From T3SED10-47 sp046483725 (GTDB lineage: Bacteria; Bipolaricaulota; Bipolaricaulia; Bipolaricaulales; Bipolaricaulaceae): a stretch of DNA of 13,386 nt. The notes beneath the pieces are model-generated. The model saw only the letters and a program-made list of their open reading frames with translations. It did not search any database and was not told the origin of the DNA. The position numbers were made by a program, and so were the translations under genes. Location of the stretch: contig JAWOCQ010000078.1 in the NCBI GenBank assembly GCA_046483725.1, positions 1-13,386 on the forward strand. The letters run 5' to 3'. How positions within the stretch are numbered: position 1 is the first letter of the stretch; each line of letters starts with the position of its first letter. This document shows positions 7,896-13,386 of the stretch, piece after piece.

Positions 7896-8161
7896 GCGAG
7901 GGCGGGCGTTTTCCGAACTGCATTCCGCCCGGCGATGCACAAGTGCTGTGGGTAGAGACGCCGGACGATGCCATTCACATTCTGGATGGTATCTTTGCAG
8001 CCACCGATGGGCTTGTGAATGTCCGCCGAGAGTACATCGGCGGAGGGGACAGTAAGCTGTTCAAAATGTATGTCGCTCCTGGCGCGCTTGAGGAGGTACG
8101 TGCCCTCCTCCGAGGAATCGGACGTTATGTCCCTGTGGGTGAGATACGCACAGAACCGTGA
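7892..8161 (+). CDS. Small DUF4911-like protein
   Basis: An 89-residue soluble protein with no signal or membrane segment. It has an alternating beta-alpha pattern: VLWVETPDDAIHILDGIF, then a strand pair around GLVNVRREYIGG, then KLFKMYVAPGALEEVRALL. This resembles the DUF4911 family, small proteins of unknown function often found in Firmicutes and related phyla. The match is by eye and only moderate. The start ATG overlaps the mazG stop (ATGA), and GAGG directly abuts the ATG, so translation probably depends on coupling. The stop overlaps the GTG of the next gene (GTGA, 8158-8161). This tight packing with mazG and a HAD phosphatase suggests co-expression, not a known joint function. Confidence 0.72.
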   Translation: MSEGGRFPNCIPPGDAQVLWVETPDDAIHILDGIFAATDGLVNVRREYIGGGDSKLFKMYVAPGALEEVRALLRGIGRYVPVGEIRTEP

Positions 8162-8646
8162 AATTACTCCAGGCTGATGCTACAGCGGACTCCATCAGCG
8201 ACGTGAACTATGGGGGGCTATGGTTGGAGGGCGTTCGCGGCATGGTGTTCGACTTGGATAACACCCTGTGCCGTTGGCGAGAGGACGGGCTGGACGAGGA
8301 TGTGGTGGCCCTGCTTGGAGAACTCGTGGGGCGGGGATTCAAGCTGGCGGTGCTGTCCAACGGCCGCCTGTCCCGCCGGCGTCAGCTTCTCCAGCAGCTC
8401 AGAGACCTGAAGGTGCCGGTGATCTGGCCGGCGAGGAAGCCTTGTCCTTGGGGCTTTAGCCGTGCGCTTTCCGCAATCGAACTCCGGCCAAGCGAAGCCG
8501 CCATGGTGGGGGACCAGGTGTTCACCGACGTTCTGGGGGCACGCCTGGCCGGGCTCCGTGTGGTACGGGTGAGGCCAATCAGCCCGTGGGAGCATCCTGC
8601 GACGCGTGTGCTGCGATGGCTGGAGCGCTTGCTCAGTGGAAAGTAG
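8158..8646 (+). CDS. YqeG-family HAD-IIIA phosphatase
   Basis: A 162-residue HAD-superfamily protein of the YqeG type; relatives include phosphatidylglycerophosphate phosphatases in plastids and cyanobacteria. Motif I is VFDLDNTL (nucleophile Asp32, acid Asp34). Motif II is LSN (Ser67). The lysine motif is ARKPCPWGF (Lys94). The last motif is MVGDQVFTDVLGA (Asp119, Asp124). The N-terminus, MKLLQADATADSISDVN, also fits the family, which supports the GTG at 8158. This GTG overlaps the previous stop. Length is near the usual 165-180. It is the last gene of the run that begins at rny; a tRNA gene follows after 59 bases. The substrate, a phosphatidylglycerophosphate or a small phosphate ester, is not determined by sequence. 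Confidence 0.9.
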   Translation: MKLLQADATADSISDVNYGGLWLEGVRGMVFDLDNTLCRWREDGLDEDVVALLGELVGRGFKLAVLSNGRLSRRRQLLQQLRDLKVPVIWPARKPCPWGFSRALSAIELRPSEAAMVGDQVFTDVLGARLAGLRVVRVRPISPWEHPATRVLRWLERLLSGK

Positions 8647-8667
8647 AGCCCTTGTGGCTGGTGCCGG

Positions 8668-8696
8668 TTGCCGCTGCGGGGGCCCCTGGCTAAGAT
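8668..8696 (+). promoter_or_regulatory. predicted sigma-70 promoter of the tRNA gene
   Basis: TTGCCG at 8668-8673 and TAAGAT at 8691-8696 are 17 bases apart, each with four of six consensus bases. The -10 box ends 9 bases before the tRNA acceptor stem, a usual distance for a tRNA gene promoter. No terminator is visible between the preceding gene and this point. Confidence 0.5.
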
Positions 8697-8705
8697 AAGA
8701 GGGAC

Positions 8706-8777
8706 GGGCCCGTAGCTCAGGGGTAGAGCAGCCGGCTCATAACCGGTCGGACGCAGGTTCAAACCCTGCCGGGCCCA
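8706..8777 (+). tRNA. tRNA with CAT anticodon (elongator Met or lysidine-type Ile2)
   Basis: The full cloverleaf can be folded by eye. The acceptor stem is GGGCCCG (8706-8712) with CGGGCCC (8770-8776). The D stem is GCTC with GAGC (8715-8718, 8726-8729). The anticodon stem is GCCGG with CCGGT (8731-8735, 8743-8747) around loop CTCATAA, giving anticodon CAT at 8738-8740. The T stem is GCAGG with CCTGC (8753-8757, 8765-8769) and the T loop is TTCAAAC. The discriminator base is A8777. G1:C72 and the lack of three G:C pairs at the base of the anticodon stem exclude initiator tRNA. C4:G69 and C5:G68 are features seen in tRNA-Ile2, but they also occur in some elongator tRNA-Met, so identity is open. 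CCA is not encoded (ACAG follows). The next coding region starts 8 bases later. Confidence 0.95.
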
Positions 8778-8785
8778 CAGAGGGG

Positions 8786-9316
8786 ATGCTAAAGCTGTTC
8801 GTGAGCGTGGAGGGTTGTGCGCGGGGGAACCCGGGTGAAGGGGCCATCGGGGTGCTGCTCACTGATGAGCGGGCCAACGTGGTGGAGGAGCTTAGTGAGT
8901 GCGTTGGTCGTACAACCCAGGGCATGGCGGAGTACAAGGCCCTAATCCAAGGTGCTCGCCGCGCAATCGCTTACGCGCCTGAAGAGGTGGTCTTCCTCAC
9001 AGATGACCAAATGGTGGCCAACCAACTCAACGGGCTGTGCCAAGCAAGGGAGCCGCACTTGCAACATCTGGCCCAGGTCGCTCTAGGTCTTCTGGCTCAG
9101 ATTCCCAAGTGGCGGGTGAACTACATCGAGCGGGATGGAAACAGGGCGGCGCAACGGCTTGCAGAGGAAGCCTTTCGGGAGCATGCTCGGGAGGAACGGG
9201 AGCGTAGCATCCTTTGCCAACAGGTAGAGGGATTGCTGCGTGAGCTGTCGACGGACGAACTGCGCAAAGTGCTGACCTATATCCGCAGCCTGCTGCCTGC
9301 AGGTACACAACGGTGA
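8786..9316 (+). CDS. RNase H-fold protein (ribonuclease HI-like) with altered active-site residues
   Basis: A 176-residue protein whose first 130 residues follow the RNase HI fold: EGCARGNPGEGAIGVLL (9-25), MAEYKALIQGARRA (47-60), LTDDQMVANQLNG (71-83) and YIERDGNRAAQRLAEEA (113-129). Family members cut RNA in RNA:DNA hybrids using four acidic residues. Two look intact (Glu49, Asp73). The first Asp is replaced by Glu9, and the last Asp, in the usual ADxLA motif, is replaced by Gln123. Catalysis may therefore be weakened or lost. A charged helical C-terminal extension of about 45 residues (ending SLLPAGTQR) is not part of the core fold. The ATG at 8786 begins the first strand; AGAGGGG directly abuts it, giving poor Shine-Dalgarno spacing. 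The stop overlaps the dtd start (GTGA, 9313-9316). Confidence 0.82.
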   Translation: MLKLFVSVEGCARGNPGEGAIGVLLTDERANVVEELSECVGRTTQGMAEYKALIQGARRAIAYAPEEVVFLTDDQMVANQLNGLCQAREPHLQHLAQVALGLLAQIPKWRVNYIERDGNRAAQRLAEEAFREHAREERERSILCQQVEGLLRELSTDELRKVLTYIRSLLPAGTQR

Positions 9317-9762
9317 GAATAGTCGTACAACGGGTGAAGCGAGCCACAGTCCGGGCGGGAGGCCGGCAGCTGGGGTGCATTGGCGAGGGCTTTGTTCTGT
9401 TGGTAGCTGTGGGAGAAGGAGATGACGACCAGGAACTCTCCCGCTGGGCGAAGAAGATCCCGGAGCTGCGGGTGTTCCGCGATAGCGCCGGCCGCATGAA
9501 CAGGAGCCTGCGGGAGGTGGAGGGGGAGATCCTGTGTGTGTCACAATTCACGTTGTACGGTGACTGTCGTAAGGGCCGGCGGCCAAGCTTTGTCGGCGCA
9601 GCTCCGCCCGAGCAAGCCTCACGGGATTTCGATCGCTTTGTGGACCTTCTGCGCGCTGAAGGAATCACCGTTCGCACAGGCGAGTTCGGAGCCATGATGG
9701 AGTTGGAGTTGGTAAACGACGGGCCGGTTACCTTGATCCTGGACCGTCCTGGCGGACAATAG
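9313..9762 (+). CDS. dtd: D-aminoacyl-tRNA deacylase
   Basis: Removes D-amino acids, and glycine from mischarged tRNA-Ala, from tRNAs, protecting translation. The 149 residues match the usual length of 145-150. Diagnostic motifs are present: MRIVVQRVKRATV at the start, LRVFRDSAGRMNRSL (52-66), VSQFTLYGD (76-84) with the SQFT motif, and NDGPVTLIL (135-143), the cross-subunit Gly-cis-Pro motif (Gly137-Pro138), usually written NxGPVT. The GTG at 9313 overlaps the stop of the RNase H-like gene, so the two are probably translationally coupled. In many Firmicutes dtd follows relA; here it sits between an RNase H-like gene and rpmF, downstream of a tRNA. Confidence 0.96.
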   Translation: MRIVVQRVKRATVRAGGRQLGCIGEGFVLLVAVGEGDDDQELSRWAKKIPELRVFRDSAGRMNRSLREVEGEILCVSQFTLYGDCRKGRRPSFVGAAPPEQASRDFDRFVDLLRAEGITVRTGEFGAMMELELVNDGPVTLILDRPGGQ

Positions 9763-9770
9763 CTCCTCGG

Positions 9771-9777
9771 AAGGAGG
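9771..9777 (+). promoter_or_regulatory. ribosome binding site of rpmF
   Basis: AAGGAGG lies 5 bases before ATG 9783. The whole gap between dtd and rpmF is 20 bases, so rpmF has its own strong initiation site but no room for a separate promoter inside the gap. Confidence 0.75.
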
Positions 9778-9782
9778 TAGCG

Positions 9783-9974
9783 ATGGCCGCTGTACCCAAG
9801 TCACGACGGTCGCACAGGAAGATACGTACCAGGCGGGCACACTGGCGGGCGCATATGGCGCAGGCGGGGGAGTGTCCCCACTGCCACGAGCTGCGCCTTG
9901 CCCATCGTGTCTGCCCTCACTGTGGTTACTACAAGGGAAAGCAAGCTGTGGAAATTAAGTCGAAGGAGGAGTAG
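9783..9974 (+). CDS. rpmF: Ribosomal protein bL32 (zinc-ribbon form)
   Basis: A 63-residue large-subunit ribosomal protein. The basic N-terminus (AAVPKSRRSHRKIRTRRAHW) and the pair CPHC (Cys31, Cys34) and CPHCGYYKGK (Cys44, Cys47) are those of the zinc-binding version of L32. The tail after KGK (QAVEIKSKEE) is somewhat longer and more acidic than usual. In many bacteria rpmF follows a DUF177 gene and precedes fatty-acid synthesis genes; here it follows dtd. A strong Shine-Dalgarno precedes it. Its last 20 bases overlap the end of the convergent MFS gene, so transcripts from both sides must read into each other unless termination occurs inside coding DNA. Confidence 0.97.
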   Translation: MAAVPKSRRSHRKIRTRRAHWRAHMAQAGECPHCHELRLAHRVCPHCGYYKGKQAVEIKSKEE

Positions 9975-11262
9975 TTGCGGGCAACCCCTCTTCGGCCAGC
10001 GGTCGACCCTCCACCAGGAGTATGGGCAGGGCGAGTATGACGAGCGCCGCCCCGGCCAAAAACGGCGCCTGATAGCCGAAGGCGTCGGCGAGGTAACCTC
10101 CGGTTAGGGCGCCGAGCACGTTGCCCAGGCCAGCCAACGCGTTGTACAGCCCAAGGCTCTGGCCCTTGAGGCCTGCCGGTGCCAGCCTGGAGACCACTGC
10201 GGTAGACGCCAGCTGGAAGTATGCCCATGTGATACCCGCCAGCCCGAACAGCACCGGCACCGCCCACCCCCCAAGGAACGTGCCGACCCCGGCCCATGCT
10301 ACGAAGGCTGTGGCGCGTATGAGCAGAGCCAGCGCCACGGCGGGACGGTGTCCCCAGCGAGACACGGCTCTGCGGGCCCAACCGAATGCCAACACGCTGA
10401 CTCCGTGGTGGATGAGGTAGAGTGCATAGACGAGTTCGCTGGGCCACTCGAGCACCGAACGAAGGAAGATGGGGAGGAGTACGAAGACCATTGAAAAACC
10501 CATAAACGCAAGCAGAGCACCGTAGTACCACAGCGCCAGGTCAGGACCCAGGGCTGAACGACCTTGGAGGAATCGCATCAACTGGACAGGGCTAAGCAAG
10601 TGGTATAGGTGGGTGGGAGCATAGCGGAAACGCTCGTGCAAAAAAGTACCCGCGGTCACAGCCATTCCCCGGAAGGAACGGGCCGAGATATGGAAGGGTG
10701 GTTCTCGTACCCATAACGCAGCCAGCGTCGTAGCTCCTAAGGCCAGCGCTGAGATAACGGCGCCAAGGGAGCGCAGTCCCCATTCCTCTCCCAGCAGGGA
10801 CAGCATCAAGCTGGCCCATGCTGCGCCGAGGATGAGCCCTCCGGTCCATCCAAGGCCGCTGTAGGTATTGAACCTGCCTATTTCCCTTTCCCAATCGCCC
10901 TTGCTGTTCAATTCCATGATTAGCAAGACGGCCACGGTAACCGAGGCCATCCACACCATGCTTACGAAGGCATTGAGGTACAGGAGGTGGTTTACCTGGC
11001 TGAGAAAGGGGAATGTCGCGTAGGCCACCGCCATGCCCCCGAAGCTTACCAGGATCATCGGCTTCCTGCGCTGCGTTCGGTCGGACAGGCGGCCCCACAG
11101 CAGGCTGGCCACAACGCCTACCGCACTGGCTACGGAGGCCAACTGGCCTACCTCCCGCGGCCCGCCTCCTAGGAAGTAGACATAAAGAGGAAGGAGCGGA
11201 GATGCGGCCCCGGCCACGCTGTTGGCGGCGAAAAAGGACCAGTACCAGTGCCTCTGTCTCAT
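9955..11262 (-). CDS. Major facilitator superfamily transporter
   Basis: A 435-residue membrane protein with about 12 hydrophobic segments in two halves. The loop between helices 2 and 3 carries the MFS motif A variant GRLSDRTQRRKP (about residues 57-68). A long, partly basic central loop (about 185-235) separates the halves, and helix 5 has a GLGWTGGLILGAAW glycine pattern. Such proteins move sugars, drugs or metabolites by proton symport or antiport; the substrate is not readable. GGAG lies 8 bases before the ATG. The start overlaps the stop of the upstream isomerase-like gene (ATGA), so it is the last gene of the minus-strand unit. It may import or export the compound handled by the neighbouring isomerase and dehydrogenase (inference). 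Its 3' end overlaps rpmF by 20 bases. Confidence 0.9.
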   Translation of the reverse strand: MRQRHWYWSFFAANSVAGAASPLLPLYVYFLGGGPREVGQLASVASAVGVVASLLWGRLSDRTQRRKPMILVSFGGMAVAYATFPFLSQVNHLLYLNAFVSMVWMASVTVAVLLIMELNSKGDWEREIGRFNTYSGLGWTGGLILGAAWASLMLSLLGEEWGLRSLGAVISALALGATTLAALWVREPPFHISARSFRGMAVTAGTFLHERFRYAPTHLYHLLSPVQLMRFLQGRSALGPDLALWYYGALLAFMGFSMVFVLLPIFLRSVLEWPSELVYALYLIHHGVSVLAFGWARRAVSRWGHRPAVALALLIRATAFVAWAGVGTFLGGWAVPVLFGLAGITWAYFQLASTAVVSRLAPAGLKGQSLGLYNALAGLGNVLGALTGGYLADAFGYQAPFLAGAALVILALPILLVEGRPLAEEGLPATTPPST

Positions 11263-12065
11263 GGGGTGCTCTCCAGATTGCGAATGAGTGCAAGGCTGCT
11301 GCCGATGCCCTCAAGAGTGGGCAATTCCAACACCACTGCTCCCTTGTAGTTAACTGCTTCCAGCGACGCAAGGGCCCGCCGCCAGTCCAAGCTCCCTTGC
11401 TCGAGCGGCAAATGCTCGTCTTGCTGACCGTGATTGTCATGCAGGTGCACGTGCACAAGGCGATCCTCCAGCGCCTTGACGTAATCGGCCGGGTCCAGCT
11501 CAAGCGTATTCATGTGTCCCAGGTCCAGGCAGGCGCCGAGGCCGGGCACTTCCTGGAGGAAACGAAGATGCTCTTCGGGGGTGCACACGAGGTCCTCTCC
11601 CCTTCCGCGCTGCTTGTTCTCCAGTGCAGGTTGTACCCCTTTGGCCGCTGCCTGGGCCGTAAGCAGCTGTAGGCCGAAGCTGAACCGTCGCTCGGCATCA
11701 TCTTGATAAACCGGTGGATACTCATGCGGCACCGATCCGGGATGAATGACCAGCAGCTCGGCCTGCAACTCTGCGGCCAGCTCCACGCAGGAGGCCAGTT
11801 CGGTCCATGCAGCGGCCTCGACTTCGGGAATGGCGCTTGCGGGATTGAGGTCGTGTAGCGGGGCGTGTAGTGAAACCTGGAGACCGGCGGCCCGGAGGAG
11901 ACGGCGGAGGCGGCGTGCGTAACTGGCGTTCACGACGGATGGGTGGGCGAAGCCGGGTTCCGCCCGGATCTCCAGCAGGTCGACCCCGGCTTCCACCGCG
12001 GGTTCGATCCAATCCTCCGGGGCAGGCAGGGGGCCAAGGAATGCGGTGATCCCAAAGTAGGGCAT
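11259..12065 (-). CDS. Sugar phosphate isomerase/epimerase-like TIM-barrel protein
   Basis: A 268-residue protein of the xylose isomerase-like/AP endonuclease 2 superfamily. Metal-site motifs appear in order: VSLHAPLHDLN (His68), LVIHPGS (His108), ALENKQRG (Glu149), CLDLGHMN (Asp181, His184), VHLHDNHGQQDEHLPL (His207, Asp216, His218) and VVLELP (Glu247). The HDNxGxxDxHLPxxxGxxDW pattern is typical of sugar phosphate isomerases/epimerases such as those of inositol and rare-sugar pathways. The same ligand order also occurs in endonuclease IV, so a DNA repair role is a less likely alternative. I chose ATG 12065, 7 bases after the upstream stop; GTGs at 12071 and 12101 are possible and no start has a clear Shine-Dalgarno. 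It lies between a dehydrogenase and a transporter, consistent with polyol or sugar metabolism. Confidence 0.85.
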   Translation of the reverse strand: MPYFGITAFLGPLPAPEDWIEPAVEAGVDLLEIRAEPGFAHPSVVNASYARRLRRLLRAAGLQVSLHAPLHDLNPASAIPEVEAAAWTELASCVELAAELQAELLVIHPGSVPHEYPPVYQDDAERRFSFGLQLLTAQAAAKGVQPALENKQRGRGEDLVCTPEEHLRFLQEVPGLGACLDLGHMNTLELDPADYVKALEDRLVHVHLHDNHGQQDEHLPLEQGSLDWRRALASLEAVNYKGAVVLELPTLEGIGSSLALIRNLESTP

Positions 12066-12072
12066 GGACACG

Positions 12073-12810
12073 TCAGCGCATGTGCAGGCCACCGTTGACA
12101 CTGAGCGTCTCGCCGGTGATGTAGCCGGCGCTCTCCGAGCAGAGGAACGCGATTAGGGCGGCGACTTCGTCCGGCTCCCCAGCGCGGCCCAACGGGACCT
12201 GGCCGGTGATCTTACTGGGCTCTCGTTCCAGAGTTTCCCGGTTAATGTCTGTGGCAGTATAGCCTGGGCACACTGTGTTGACAGTGACCTGGTGAGAGGC
12301 CAAAGCGAGGGCAAGCGAGCGCGTAACCCCCAGAAGTCCGGCCTTGGCCGCAGAGTAGTGCACCCCGTGGGCGGAGCCGGTGAGTGCGCGAAGGGAAGAC
12401 ACATTGACGATGCGGCCGAATTCCGCTTCTTTCATGTAGGGGATCGCAACCTGAGCGCAAACGAAGGGCGAGGTCAATGCAACCTGAACCATTCTGTCCC
12501 AATCCTCAAGGGACACCTCGTCCCATGGGACTCGCTGGACGTACCCCGCGTTGTTCACCAGCGCATTCAGTCCTCCTAGAGCCTCGGCGGCGCTTCGGAC
12601 TAGGTCCCGCGCCTGCTGGGCGTCGGCCAGGTCGGCTTGCACTACCGCGGCACGGCAGCCGATGCGCTCCACCTCCGCGGCCGTCTCTTCTGCGTCCTGA
12701 CGGCTGCTGCGAAAGCTGAGCGCTACGTCGTACCCTTGGCGGGCCAGGCGGATGGCCGTGGCCGCCCCGATACCGCGGGAGCCCCCGGTAACCAGTGCGC
12801 GCAGTCTCAT
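12073..12810 (-). CDS. Short-chain dehydrogenase/reductase, FabG-like
   Basis: A 245-residue classical SDR that uses NAD(P)H to reduce a carbonyl or oxidise an alcohol. The cofactor-binding TGGSRGIG lies at 8-15 and NNAG at 86-89. The catalytic set is Asn near 111-114 (less certain), Ser139 in NVSSL, and Tyr152 with Lys156 in YSAAKAG. PGYTATDI (182-189) and the ending YITGETLSVNGGLHMR are typical of 3-oxoacyl-ACP reductase and related sugar or polyol dehydrogenases. Arg34 after the second strand (SFRSS) hints at NADP preference, by family knowledge only. AAGGAGG ends 4 bases before ATG 12810. No other fatty-acid synthesis gene is in view, and the neighbours (isomerase, transporter) suggest a carbohydrate-type substrate, so the symbol fabG is not assigned. 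Confidence 0.92.
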   Translation of the reverse strand: MRLRALVTGGSRGIGAATAIRLARQGYDVALSFRSSRQDAEETAAEVERIGCRAAVVQADLADAQQARDLVRSAAEALGGLNALVNNAGYVQRVPWDEVSLEDWDRMVQVALTSPFVCAQVAIPYMKEAEFGRIVNVSSLRALTGSAHGVHYSAAKAGLLGVTRSLALALASHQVTVNTVCPGYTATDINRETLEREPSKITGQVPLGRAGEPDEVAALIAFLCSESAGYITGETLSVNGGLHMR

Positions 12811-12814
12811 GGTT

Positions 12815-12821
12815 CCTCCTT
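12815..12821 (-). promoter_or_regulatory. ribosome binding site of the SDR gene
   Basis: Read on the minus strand, AAGGAGG is followed by AACC and then ATG at 12810. It lies in the 14-base gap after the upp stop and rules out the in-frame ATG at 12825 as the start. Confidence 0.75.
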
Positions 12822-12824
12822 CCA

Positions 12825-13386
12825 TTACGTTCCGAACAAGCGATCCCCTGCGTCTCCCAGCCCCGGCAGGATGTATCCGTGGTTGTCCAGCTGACGGTCC
12901 AATGCGGCGGTGTAGATTGGGACCTCGGTGTGGGCCTTGCGGAATGCCGACACACCCTCCGGCGCAGCCACCAGGCACAGGAAGCTCACGTCGGACGCCT
13001 CGCGCTCCTTCACGATCGATACGGCATGGGCCGCGGTGCCGCCCGTTGCCAGCATGGGGTCGACCACGATCACCAGGGCATCGGCCAGGTTCGGGGGCAG
13101 CTTCGTGTAGTAGTCAACTGGCTGTAACGTGCTGGGGTCCCGGAACATGCCGATGTGTCCTACCCTGGCATTGGGAATGAGCGATAACACTCCGTCCAGC
13201 ATCACGATCCCCGCACGCAGTATCGGGACCAGGACCACGGGTTTGGCCAGCTCCACACCTTCCGTTTTCTCCAAGGGTGTTTCGACCTGAATTGGCTGCA
13301 CAGGGAAATCACGAGTGATCTCATACACCATCAGTGCTGTCAACTCTTCCAGGATGGCTCTAAACTGGAACCTCCCGGTGTTTTTC
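12825..13386 (-). CDS. upp: Uracil phosphoribosyltransferase, 5' end outside window
   Basis: Makes UMP from uracil and PRPP in pyrimidine salvage. About 186 residues are visible. The frame is open to the window edge, with a family-like sequence (KNTGRFQFRAILEEL) before the first internal TTG and ATG codons, so roughly 20 N-terminal residues are missing compared with the usual 207-209. Diagnostic motifs are EITRD, PILRAGIVMLDG, VGHIGMFRDP, the PRPP loop VVDPMLATGGTA and the C-terminal PGLGDAGDRLFGT that binds uracil. The stop TAA is 14 bases before the SDR start on the same strand, so upp is probably co-transcribed with the SDR, isomerase and MFS genes. Any promoter lies beyond the window. Confidence 0.96.
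   Translation of the reverse strand, partial: KNTGRFQFRAILEELTALMVYEITRDFPVQPIQVETPLEKTEGVELAKPVVLVPILRAGIVMLDGVLSLIPNARVGHIGMFRDPSTLQPVDYYTKLPPNLADALVIVVDPMLATGGTAAHAVSIVKEREASDVSFLCLVAAPEGVSAFRKAHTEVPIYTAALDRQLDNHGYILPGLGDAGDRLFGT

Noticed and set aside
6525..7940. Long open frame on the minus strand (about 470 codons)
   Set aside because: It lies opposite the foldase and mazG genes, has low-complexity Pro/His/Gln/Arg composition and no recognisable domain. Such antisense frames are expected in GC-rich coding DNA.
8647..8659. Small hairpin after the yqeG-like gene (AGCC, 5-base loop, GGCT)
   Set aside because: The stem is only 4 bp with no following T run, so it does not support a terminator call.
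8678..8686. Short GC palindrome (GGGGGCCCC) before the tRNA
   Set aside because: It falls within the spacer of the predicted tRNA promoter, has no loop or U-tract and is not a convincing terminator or operator.
8706..8777. Initiator tRNA-fMet
   Set aside because: Position 1 pairs with 72 (G:C) and the anticodon stem lacks the three consecutive G:C pairs typical of initiators.
9973..9985. GTTGC/GCAAC inverted repeat just after rpmF
   Set aside because: The loop is too short for a stable 5-bp stem and no T run follows. It also lies inside the MFS coding region.
10592..11503. Second minus-strand frame inside the MFS and isomerase genes
   Set aside because: It is out of frame with two well-supported genes and reads as Arg/Pro/Gly-rich text without domains.
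1..13386. CRISPR arrays, insertion sequences, integrases, toxin-antitoxin pairs or defence genes
   Set aside because: I looked on both strands for repeated units, transposase motifs and known defence motifs and saw none. The only repeats are degenerate TPR codons within the foldase gene.

Overview
The window looks like chromosomal housekeeping DNA from a GC-rich bacterium. It encodes ribonuclease Y, SpoVS, a zinc-ribbon L32, a YqeG-type HAD phosphatase and an AtpZ/AtpI-like membrane protein. That set points to a Firmicutes-like or deep-branching, possibly thermophilic lineage, but nothing here fixes the phylum and SpoVS alone does not prove sporulation. Genes are packed tightly, with no gene-free stretch above about 60 bases, many 4-base stop/start overlaps and strong AAGGAGG ribosome binding sites. 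I see no insertion sequence, phage gene, CRISPR array or other sign of recent transfer.

Plus strand, 1-9974. The window opens inside an RND/MMPL-type exporter whose 5' end lies outside. Then comes a nearly gapless run: rny (RNase Y), spoVS, a small AtpZ-like gene that appears to use a CTG start, a large membrane-anchored parvulin/SurA-like foldase fused to about nine TPR repeats, a MazG-type nucleotide pyrophosphohydrolase, a small DUF4911-like protein and a YqeG-like phosphatase. A tRNA with a CAT anticodon follows behind a plausible sigma-70 promoter. Only 8 bases after it begins an RNase H-fold protein with altered catalytic positions, then dtd (D-aminoacyl-tRNA deacylase) and rpmF (L32).

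Minus strand, 13386-9955. A compact four-gene unit reads toward rpmF: upp (uracil phosphoribosyltransferase, 5' end outside the window), an SDR oxidoreductase of the FabG type, a sugar-phosphate isomerase/epimerase-like TIM-barrel protein and an MFS transporter. The MFS and rpmF coding regions converge and overlap by 20 bases.

Functionally the plus-strand block mixes RNA turnover, envelope protein folding, nucleotide-pool cleaning and translation quality control. The minus-strand block combines pyrimidine salvage with a probable small-molecule (sugar or polyol) import and oxidation/isomerisation module. The items most worth a second look are the CTG-started AtpZ-like gene away from any visible ATP synthase genes, the foldase-TPR fusion, the RNase H-like protein with two changed acidic residues, and the tRNA abutting a coding region.
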